Assembly: GCA_038373865.1 (NCBI GenBank) | Contig: JAXGGA010000065.1 | Location: forward strand, 248,001-312,000 | Direction of reading: 5' to 3' | Length of the DNA: 64,000 bases | From: Uloborus plumipes | Lineage: Eukaryota > Arthropoda > Arachnida > Araneae > Uloboridae | Part shown: positions 1 to 12,000 of the stretch, in pieces | Numbering within the stretch: the stretch's first letter is position 1 | Layout: every line of letters begins with the position of its first letter | The notes under the pieces: generated by a model | What the model saw: only the letters and a program-made list of their open reading frames with translations | Database searches by the model: none | Told to the model about the DNA's origin: nothing | Position numbers and translations under genes: made by a program

Positions 1-32
1 GAAAATATGAAATTGTTAAACTCTTACTTAAG
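1..32 (+). CDS. TNKS: Tankyrase exon (partial), end of an ankyrin repeat
   Basis: The last two bases of a codon, then [10 protein letters not shown], followed by a GT donor at 33 (phase 0). It continues directly into HGADP of the next exon, as in other tankyrases. The exon's true start is outside the window. Confidence 0.85.
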
Positions 33-3000
33 GTACTTTAAACCTCTTTTTGCATAGTTAACTTTTTTTTTTGTTATCAAGATGTTTATCTTGTGCTGTT
101 AGTTATTTTTTTTAACCACTCTGAATTTGATTTTCATGTTTGAAAGTTGTAAATTTTTGATATCTAAGACTGGGTCTTAGATCTAACTTTATAAGCCATA
201 ATATCTGTTAACTATAAATATCTGTGTACTTGAGTTTTATTTACTAGTGCTTGTAAAAATTTTAATTTTCTTCTGTATGTAGAAATAAGTATTGGATTTA
301 TTCAATTAAAAAAAAGAAGAGTTTGACTAATCTGCTTTTTAAGGTGTATTTAACCCATTTTGACCATTGCTGGGCCATGTTTATGCCTGTGCATCTGTAT
401 TTATGTGAACAGTTTTTTTACATTTCTAATTCAAGGAAATGTGTAATCTGGGTGACATTTTTGGTGAATAAAATAATGTATACATCTGATATATATTTTA
501 AAACGGCTACATATTGGAAATAACATATTTAAAAGAAACTAAAATGTGCATAAAAAGGTATTTTTTGACAAAGAAAAAATGTATTGTATTTCTGAATTAT
601 TTTAGTGAATATATTTTTTACATTAATAGAAGACCTTAATCCTGAGTTTGGAAGCAAAAGCTCTGATGCAATCCAAAATTTTAGGTGTCAAATTGCAACT
701 GAAGAACCCGGGCTTAAATAGTGGTATCTGACAAAATTGTAAAAATCGAATTATTTGGTAAAAACAATATTATGTGGGCAGATTAACAGAAATCATATAC
801 CGTTTTGATGTTTCCCTCATAAATGGCGACACAAAGTAATAGCCGATTTCTGCAATGTGACATTGAATTTATGTAAATAGCAGTAAGTGGTAAAAATGGC
901 GGATAGTGGACATGTCGCCGGCACTTCTGGTGGCAATTATAGGAGTGAAATTTCGGCTGAATATAGTGAAAGTGATTTTGATGACTCCGATAAAACCCAA
1001 AGTACATCCCTAATGATGAGGGATGAAAAGTAAAGGAAGGAATTATGTATTTTAGTGTTTTTTGATATTTCTATGCAGCATGTAAACAATGTTATGTGTA
1101 TTCAGATACCATATTACGTGCCTTAAGAGTACGGCTGGATTTAAACAATTATGTATTCAGATACGATTTTTTGCATGCACTTAGAGTATGGCTAATACGT
1201 TATCATAATGTTTTGCTGTAAAATTCTTTGTTTTCCGAAAAGAACTTCAATGCTTGATTTCAAGGGCATTAAATTCATCTTCGACATGAAGTGACGACAG
1301 TCAAGATGAAAACATTGCAGAGAATTACACCATAGAAAAGCAAAAGCTGGTCAGGACGCAATCAAAAGAGCAAACATGGATGCCACTTAAAATGAAAATA
1401 CATAGGAAGCTGTCTGTTGAAGCATTTTTCGGAATATAATGTCAATGCTACGGAGTTCATTGCCCTCACAGACAATTGTGGAAGCCAAAACAAAAATTAG
1501 TCTTTTGGTTTAAGTGTGGCTTCATTTGCCAGCTCTTGGTGCATTCAAATTGTCCTCATATTCCCATTAGTTGAGCATACTATGCTTCTCTCTTCTCTCT
1601 GATAGAGATTTTTGTATAGTAGAAAAATATGTTAGGTCCCATTGTGAATATATCTATACTCCTGATGAATAGGAAAATTTTCTCAGAGCTACTTAAAAGA
1701 AAACACCATTCATTGCTTACAGAATGAAAGTGTGATTTGTTTGATGTCCAGTATAAAATAATATTTTCAGCAACCAAAAGCATATGAAAAAATTGGGGTA
1801 AAGGAACGTCGTAAAGATGCGATTGTTTTCAGACATCTATAAAATAGAGATGCCGAATACATATTCAGGCTTATTTACTTCTGTTTCTCTAATAAAAAGA
1901 GGAAGACCAATGAACCTCAAAGAACTTTTTGTTCAAGATTTGGAAAAGAAGTACACTTCCAAGCTACCAATATAGATCAGGGAAAACTTAAATACATCCT
2001 CTATTGCTGAAGTTGGATTCCTACTGCATATCACCCATTTTATACAAATCTACATTTTAAGCAAACATTACTTGATATATTTTAGTTTAAAGTTTTGTTA
2101 TGTGTTTTGCCCATAAAAAATTTTCAAAGTAAACAATGGTATCTATGTAACTTTTTGTATAAAAAGTGGATTATTTTCAATTGAAAAAAAAAATTCACTT
2201 TCAAAAATTTAATTAAATATACCCGAGACACACAGCACTTGATTAATGTACTCACTTCGTTTTTAAAATCAAAATATGTGCAACAGCAATTTCTCGAACT
2301 TTTCACTAGCCATATCTTTGATTCTAAAAAATGCTATTTACCATTATTTACACCCGAGCCCTTCAACTAATAGCTACTTATTTCTAACATTGTTTACAAT
2401 GCAAATCATGAGCACATTAACTTACTGCATATAGTTTACACTGACTATGAAGACAAAATACTGTGTACATTAAATATATAGCTAATGTGAAAATACAATG
2501 AATAAAGCAAACTGCCAAAAACTGCTGCAAATAGCTATTTCAAGGCTATAATAAAACCCTTCATCAGTGGCAAAAGTGTTCAACACACACAACTAAAAAG
2601 TATTCACTCATGAAGAATTCAAAAATTTTATTCAAAAAAAAAAAAAAAAAAAAAGGTAGAGGAAAACCATTTTGTGGTGATAGATGAATTTAAAGAATGA
2701 TCTAAATGCTAATTTATTTCCTTATCAGATAAAAATTAATTTTGAATTAAAAATATTATGTAACAGCATACACACAAACAGATTGATAACCAAAGCACGA
2801 TTCATTAGAAACCACATATTAACTTGTAAGCATTTTCTGGAACACTGTCACAAGCAAGCAAAACTTCAATGGGCGTAACATCACCTGAATTAATGTTGGA
2901 TGAGCTGTCAGTAATCTGAAAAAACTGCTAAAGCATGTTTGGGCTAGCAAGTGGTAGCCCTCTAGTTGTTAAAACTGTTGTTAATTATTTATTTCCTTAA

Positions 3001-6000
3001 GTATTTATTTGGTTTTGCTTCTTCCTAAGCTCTTTCTTATTTAGGACATATTCGGTTACAAATTATGTTTTTTTACTGTTATTCAATGTATTTTTTATAG
3101 CATGGAGCTGATCCTACAAAAAAGAACAGAGATAACCACACACCTTTAGACTTAGTTAAAGAAGGAGATCAAGATGTCGCAGATTTGTTAAGAGGTTTGT
3201 TGAAATTGGCTTTTTTTTCACATTTTTCCCTTTCTTTTCTTTTCTTTTTTTTTTGCATTTGTATACTAATTGATTTTTGATAGGTGATGCTGCATTGCTG
3301 GATGCTGCAAAGAAAGGAAATCTCAGCAGAGTTTTAAAATTAGTTTCTTCTGAAAATATTAATTGTAGAGATTCTCAAGGTAGAAATTCTACACCTTTGC
3401 ATCTTGCAGGTAAAGTTATTTTTTATTTGAGTGTTTTGACCATAATTTCACTGTATGTGCTTTATTCATGCATGCTCTTTTTGCTATTTTTACAACAAAT
3501 TTCTTTGAAACTGCAATTAAATTTTGAAATGTTAACTGATAAATTGTTGCTATTATATTTGAATATCACATAACTGTATTAACACCATGTATGTTTTCTA
3601 GCTGGTTACAACAACTTAGACGTTGCTGAATTTTTATTAGAACATGGAGCTGATGTCAATGCACAAGATAAAGGAGGCTTGATACCTCTGCATAATGCTT
3701 CCTCATATGGGGTATTCAAAATTTTGAAAATAAAATAGTATCTTTTGTCCAATTTTTTGAAATGGTTGTAAAATCTTATTCTTAATTTGTTATTATAAGT
3801 TATAAAGTAACTCATAATTTTTTTTTTTTTTTTTTGCAAACAGTATTTCCTTAAATAAAACTTTTCTGAATTTTGTTCAGAAAGTGACAACATTTTTCAT
3901 TTGCATAGGCATAGTTTTAGTTCAACTCTAATTTTGCTTGAAAGTATGAAATTTTTGATTCAAAAAAAATAAATCACAAAATCCATTTAAGACATGGTGT
4001 GCTTTTTGACAGTTTATTTTCTATTAGTTTTTGAAAAGTTTAAAACTTATGCAAGATTTCAACACCGTTCTCAAGGGAAAAAAAGACTTGCGGTATAGCA
4101 TGTGTACCACCTGGTTTTTAAAGGTTAAATAAATTGGGACAGCAATGCAGTTTTCACTACTTTGATTGCAGTATTACCTACTTTTCCATGAAAGAATGTT
4201 AAAGAATGAAATCCTTCTCAAATTATAGCTAGAGTACAGTTTATCAGCTGAAAAATGTACCTTGTTTCCAAAGTATGGTACTGATGACGAAAACAGATGT
4301 TAGGGTCTTTTGATATATTCCATTTTAAAATGAATTTTTAGTTAAATCTAGCATCTTATTTGAGAAGTTAAGTATAAAAGCCAACTCAATCTGTGTTTTT
4401 AAATTTTACAGGTAGGACTTAAAAAATTACTTTTAGCTGTATTTCAAAGAACATTTCCTAACAACAGTTTTGACCTGATCGGGAAAGATGTTTTCAAAAT
4501 ACCTTTTTTTATCCAAAAAGTAACAAATAATGAGAAGAAAGAGCTTTCAAAAATTCACAGGTTGAGCTGGTTTCGATAATGAACATCTAATGTGGTCTCT
4601 GCAAACAGTTGTGATTCCGCTACAACTCATTGAATGAATGCGTTTTCTCTTTAGCATTTAGACATTGCAGCCCTGTTGATTAAGTACAACACGGTGGTTA
4701 ACGCTACTGACCGATGGGGATTCACTCCTCTTCATGAAGCTGCTCAGAAAGGGAGAACACAGCTTTGTGCACTATTGGTTAGTATTTATGTAATGCCATA
4801 TGTATCTAATTTTCTTGTTTAATCAGGGCTCAGGCTCAATATAATTGAGTGTAACTATATTTCAAATCAGATTTCAAAAAATGATGTTAAACAACAAAAT
4901 CCTTCTCAACTTATAGCTAGAGTGCAGTTTATCCGGTGAAAAATGCACCTGATTTTCAAAGTATGGTACTGATAACAAAAACAGATGCTAGGCTCTTTTG
5001 ATATATTCCATTTTAAAATGAATTTTTACAATTAAAACTAGCACCTTATTTGAGGAGTTTTTGTCATAAAATTGTTCAGAATGTGTTGTACATTTTTAGA
5101 ATTGTAAAATGTACATGAAGATAAATATTTATCTGCATCTCAAGGATGGATCTGAGTTGGTTGCATTCAAAGCGACATGGAAGCTCTCATAACTCTGTTA
5201 AAATTTCTTGTTGAAGTGTTTTTTTTTTTTTAAATTTTGTTTCCTCAGAATGAAAAGATTTATTTCTTTGTTTTAAAATTATTATTTGTTGACTTGCAGC
5301 TGGCTCATGGTGCAGATCCAACAATAAAAAATCATGAAGGACAAACTCCATTTGATCTGGCAACTGTAAGTATATCTTAAAAGCATAAATATAGCAATAT
5401 ATTTGCTGTTTCAAATTACAAAAATATTCAATGTTTAATATGCATAAAAGCGTGTTAGATAGTGTTCACTATAAAAGTTAATTCTTAATCACTAGTAACT
5501 GTATGCTGGAAAATGCTGCTGAATATATCACAATAAAAGGTATCTTAAGTTCAAGATGTAATTGCATAGCAATACTTATTTGAATACTTTTAGTTTAAAT
5601 TCATTCGTTTTTTTATCTAGTTCTAAAAAAAATATTTTAACAAATTTAAATATATTTTAAACTGTGTGTTGCATTTAGCTTTACAAAATGATTAACTACT
5701 AGAATTTTACTGCAATTTTAAAGTGTCTATAAATTATTTCAGTGTAATGAGTAAGGGGATTAAAATGTTTGATGTGAATTTTAATTTTATTTGTAAAAGT
5801 TATAAATTTTTAAAACACTTCAATTTAAAAATTTTTGCTTCAGATTATGTGTATTCAAATATGTTGCGTTAATGTTGTGTTTTACTTTGCTTATTTGTTT
5901 GTTAAGTATTTGTTGCATTTCTTTTATCTTGATTTTTAGGCTGAAGATGTAAAATGTTTACTGGTTGATGCTATGCCTCCACCAACTTTGCCACCTACTA

Positions 6001-9000
6001 CCAAAAGTAGTGCTATTGTAACTTCTGTGATACCTGTTGTTGCTACTTCTAGGTAATTTGTCACCTTTTTTCGTGTTGAGATTATGTATTTTTATTTTGA
6101 ATCAAAATTGACCAAATTCATTCTGACATAATTTGTTTTGTTTATTTTTATTAAAAAAAAAAAAAAAAAAAAAAAAAACTATCGCTATTCTAAGTATCCT
6201 AAAACTGAATTACCTGCTTTATTTTATTCAGCCATATAAATATAAAACTATAGTTCTGAAAATCAGTTGAAAATATATTTCAAAAACCTGCTTTGAAGGA
6301 GCTCCCAATAAGATAAAAATCTGCCCTCACTGTAAAAGTATAATCCTTGTAATTATTAGCACTTTTTAACATAGACTTAATGGCATCAAAAGAAAACAGG
6401 TTAACACAGGAAAAGGCTCTTTACTTGTCTGTTGTTAGGAAGAAAATCCTGTCAAAACAATTATTTTCAGATCTTTGAATTTGTATGCTAGGATTGACTG
6501 GCGGGAAGCAAGAGTTTTTCTATGAATATTCTGAAAAAGAAATGGATGCAAAGTTCAAATGCATACAAATGGACTCTTCTTCAGTCATGCACGTTCCAGA
6601 CAGCACCCTTCTCTCCTCACAATTACTACTTTGTGCAAAGAGAATTCCTTTTCAGCCTGCGCAGATTTACCATGTTGCAATAGAGAATCCTAAGAGGCAC
6701 ATGAAAAATATTTTAAGTTATGTTCATCCCTAAGGGGTCCCTAATAATGCATTGTGACTAGTCGTTACATGTTAATCTGCCACTGAAGAGAGGCTGGATC
6801 ATGATCATGTTCTTCGTTTCATTGACTTTTGGCAATGAGCTGGGCTATTCTAATGGAGAATCGGCAGCTGAATAAAAAATGGAGGTTGATTGTCAATGCG
6901 AAAGAGAGAAAATTTAAGTGTAACACTGATAACCAAAAACCTTGAAGTAAAGGCCTCAAACATGGGCATCGCTGCCTGCTGAACATTGGGGGGGGGGGGG
7001 GGGACTTTGGAAAAATAGAAATGCTGGGAAAAATTCATGTTTTTTTAAAACATGTTTAGCCTTTGTAAAGACCAATGAACATTGCAATTTAAAACGAGTC
7101 ATATTCTGACCCGTAGCGGAGACAAAAAAGTTGGGGGGAGGGGGGGTATGAAATTGCCGACCCCTCACTAATTTCAAACAGAGGTAGATTTAGAGATTTT
7201 GTAGAAAAGCGTGTGAAATACTATAATTGAAAAAAAAAATATTTTATGTTTTTAACTGAAGTCTAGTTTTTCAAAGAAGTTTATCAAAAGTTTGGCCTTC
7301 CTCTTTTATGAAACTTTTTATGATTTTTTTTTTTTCTAATTTTAAAAATTCATGTTCATCTTAACTTTAAATGCATTCCGACAATGGGAAAATGAACAGA
7401 GCATTACACCTTTAGTTTTGGTGTTAACCTTTAGTTTTGGTGTTAGAGAAATCAACCACAATAGAAACAATTTTTTGCTAATCATGTGAAATATTTTAAA
7501 TTGTGTTTGAATTCTTTCATGCTTAAACTGAGATTTATATTTTAGTGTTCCAACTCCTCCTGTGATTTCAAATATATCTGATGTGGGATTGGAGGATGAT
7601 ATTCCTCTCTCATTGAATCTGCTTTCTTCGCAAAAAATTCAATCCACTTCAGCTACTGGTTCTCAACATGGCGATGGTTGCATGGACTTTGACAGAGCTG
7701 AAGCTCCAGATCCGACAATGGAAAATATTGGAATATCTGGCTTTCTGTCAAATCTTGGACTTGATCACTTAGCTGATATATTTGAAAAAGAGCAGGTAAG
7801 TTAGACTGAATTGAACATAAAAACTGCTGATTATAACTTTTAAAGTAACTTTTATTTTATGCGTTTTAGTTCAGGTTTAAGTTTTTTTCTTTGAAAAATA
7901 AATAAATTTGCTTTGACTTAGTAAGGTATATTTGGTACTTATTAATTTTTTTTTGCTAGTGATAAAATAAAATAACTTTTGTTTTGTTATGTGCTGTAAA
8001 TTATTTTACTTTTTCTTCACTAGGTTACTCCAGGTAAAATTTTTTTTCAATACTTACTTCAAAAAGCACTATTTTTAGTAATTGGTTAGTAGAGCCAGCT
8101 TTTTTTTTTGTGCATAAAATTTATTTTCAAACATTTTACAGGTACAAAACTCATAAATTTTGAACACCTTGCTAATAGCTTAAGAAATGGCTTTTTGCTA
8201 ACACTTTGTTTATTCACTATAATGTCCCAAAATATGTACTCTGCTGCTTAGGATCTGGAAAGTTCTGTGCTTACATATGCTTGATGCAATTGGTTTACAG
8301 TCACAGTTTAAAAGTCAAGTTTCAAGAATCACCATATGTTTTTTTTCCTTTCTACCATACTTTAAAAAATCAAAAAAAAAGTTTGATTACTTAATGCATT
8401 GCACTTCACTACATTAATGTCTCTTTTTCAGATTACACTTGATATTTTGGCGGAAATGGGCCATGAAGAGTTGAAACAAATAGGAGTCAATGCCTATGGT
8501 CACCGACATAAGCTGTTAAAGGGCATTGAAAAATTATTTACTGGCCACAGTAAGTTAGTTTTGATAGATATTTGTATTGAAGTTTTTTCCTCAAGATTTT
8601 TTAGCTTGTTATACATTATGTATAAATGAAATTAATTCCAAATGTTAATGTTTAGTGGAGCTTAGAGTTTAAAATTTTATAATTTCAGACGCAGCATCTT
8701 TCATGCCAAGTAAGCCTGGAACATTGCTAGTGGAGCTTGGCTTAGAGGACAAAGAATATCAAGCAGTTGATGAAGAGGTAAGTTTATTAAAATAATAATA
8801 ATAATTGTAGTAAATTTTTCTTTGAAATTTAATGTTCTATTTTATTCTTATGTTACATGTTACTAAGCAGCCTATGTTTATAAGCAGTTAAAACTAATAA
8901 TTTGCATTCAATCTTCATCTTTATGTGCACTGTAAGATTTTTATTCCTTTGTAGATGCAAGCGACCATTAGAGAGCACAGAGATAATGGCCATGCTGGTG

Positions 9001-12000
9001 GTATTTTTTCCAGATACAATATTCTGAAGGTGAGAATGTATCATAGAATATTTTTTGTAGTGCAAGTTCTCTTGAGCGACCATTCTCTGTTCCTGAAAAA
9101 AGTAGTCTTTAATGAGGATTGATCTCTTTTAGAAGTCATTTTTGAACATGCAAGAAACATTAGCATAGCACCAAGAGAACTAATAAATACTCTGCTTACA
9201 GTTTTTAAAGAACATTATGATAGGCGATAAGAATACATTTAAATGAGATCGTTAAAATTTTCTTTTAAAATATGCTTCTATAGTATAATAAATTTTTGGC
9301 TGCAAGCTTTGGAATTTCATGTATGTTTCATTGATTTTTCTCTAAACAATTGTAAAGAAATCCACATCATGTTTATCTACAGTTTCTGTCATAAAATAAG
9401 GTTTAAAACATCAATAGCCTTAGAATTAACAATTTTTCTGAATAGCAGTTTTGATAAAGTTAGGAGAAGAAAATTCCTTGCAAATTGAAAATAGCATTTG
9501 CAGTTGCCTAACTTCTAAATGAATTTCACTGTATCCTCTGAGAAAAAGTCTTTTTGCTTATCTACACTAGCCATGGTTACTGTGTGAGAAGTTTACATTA
9601 ACCGCAATAAAGCTATAAATCACAAGAAAAACATGATTGACCATGTTATTTTACCAGACGGTTGAAAAGTGACACACTGCAGAGCATGAAAAGACCCTTT
9701 TATTGTCTCCATTTGAGTCCACCTAAACTGACACAGTTGCTTTAGCTGAATACATCTGTTACATGTAAAATGCATGTAAGTAAAGTTAAGAGGGGAAAAC
9801 TTCCAATTTTATAAGGAAGGTATTGATTGGGGTAATTTGAGTACTTAAGCCAGGAAGATTTTTTCAAGTTACTGAAATGAGTTCATAGATTTAAATGTAT
9901 TTAAATTTAGAATTGCATTACTAAATGCTTTTTATATTTATTGTTATATTTCTAATGTTTGCATTTATGTAGCTTCCAGCTGCTTTAATTTCAATGTTTA
10001 AAAATAAGATGCATTTTTATTTTTATGTTTTCCAGATTCAAAAAGTTCGAAATAAAAAACTTTGGGAAAAATATTGTCATAGACGTAAAGAAGTTGCTGA
10101 AGAGAATCACAGTCAATCAAATGAGCGAATGCTCTTCCATGGATCTCCATTTATAAATGCAATTGTGCAAAAAGGATTTGATGAACGACACGCTTACATT
10201 GGCGGAATGTTTGGTGCTGGTATGTCATGATTTTCTTTTTCCATTATTTATTATTTTATTTGAAGTTTTTTTCAATGTAACAGTAGTTAAAATTTACCAC
10301 CTTTTATCTATATTTCAGAGTGAAATAAAATTCGACTCTTTTATTTTAATGCGGAATATGAATTTTCCATATTATTAAATGACGGTTTACAACTTCATTC
10401 TTTCGCCACTCACAGAACTGCTGATCTTTGTGTATTTTTAAATTTACGTCATTAATAAAATGTTTGCCTTTCAAAAGGTTTTGAAAACTTTGAAAAAAAA
10501 AAAAAAAAAAATCTCATGGTGCTGTATAACTATTATTTTTGCACATAACAGTTTTCCAGCCTAGCTCCAATATTTTTTTGCCTGTTACAATGCGTTTTTG
10601 AGGGCTCCTTCATCAATCACAGAACAATACGAAACATTTATCATGCTGATTTTTGGTCTCTTTTAGGGCTCTTATGGTCATGAGGGCCTCTCACAATAGT
10701 GACATTTATAGCATTGGGAAATCTGACCCTGCACAATACCAAATGTATCTTAGATTTAGCATTATTGTGATGGATCTCCTTTTTTTTGTGAATAAATTTT
10801 TTTTGAGTAAATATTAATTTTTTTTTAATGTTTTCTTGTTAAAAAAAGCATCAAACATGCAATGATTTAATAATTATGTCACAATGACATTGCAGGCTTT
10901 TTTTTTTTGTGTGTGTGTGTATCATTTTATGTCATTAAGCAGATTCATTACATTAGGAAATAAACTTATTTTTATTTCATGTTTATTCTACTCTTATGCT
11001 TAAGTATTTGTACATAAATTGCTTTTATTTCTATACTTACTTTTTAAAAATCCCAATTGTATTTTCAATTATTATACTTATATTATACTAAGGTATTCTT
11101 CTTTGTTCAGGAATATATTTTGCTGAAAATTCCTCCAAAAGCAATCAATATGTCTATGGAATAGGGGGTGGAACTGGCTGCCCTATACACAAAGATCGCT
11201 CATGTTATATTTGTCATAGGTATGTCTTTTGGTTTTATGTACATTTGAATTTATCACCATAAACTCTTGATATATTTCTGAGAACCGAACACTTATTTTT
11301 ATCCTATTATTTTATTCAGACTTATACAAAATATTCTATTCAATACATGAACTTTGATTAAATTGTACAATTGTATGTAAGCTTGTTCATCACAATTCTA
11401 TTGTGTATTAAATTAAATTTTTCTTAAGATAGAAATATGTAGCCCTGAATATTGTTGAAAGAAATTTTGTAATTTTGGACTTTAGTAACTTTTAGGAATA
11501 AAGTTTGGTTTGCAAAGATTTGAATTATAAAACATGCTGTGACGTTGAAAAATTAGATTAATAATAACATGAATTTGGCATTTTAAATGAAATTGTATTG
11601 TATTGAATATCAGGGAAAGTTTTTGTCACATCTTTTTTTTTTATTTTATTTATTTTTTAAAACAAAGTTTACTAAGCATTAAAAAAATTATCAGTATTTA
11701 AAAAAAAAATGATTTCCATAATTTACACTTCAACTATTTTAAAACACCTGACCTGTGTTTAGTTACTGTTTAAACTGCTTGAATAACCTTCAAATATTTT
11801 CTAATCATGAGAAATATTGTTGCAATTAAAATTGTTCTGTGCAGGCAATTACTTTTGTGCCGAGTGACTTTAGGGAAATCATTCCTGCAATTCAGTGCAA
11901 TGAAAATGGCTCATGCGCCACCTGGACATCATTCTGTGATTGGCCGTCCAAGTGTCGGTGGGCTGTCCTATCCTGAGTATGTTGTGTATCGAGGAGAACA

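Noticed and set aside
6485..6733. 82-codon open frame in a tankyrase intron as an alternative exon
   Set aside because: No tankyrase has such a segment, it lacks a convincing pair of splice sites in the right phase, and the flanking exons join perfectly without it.
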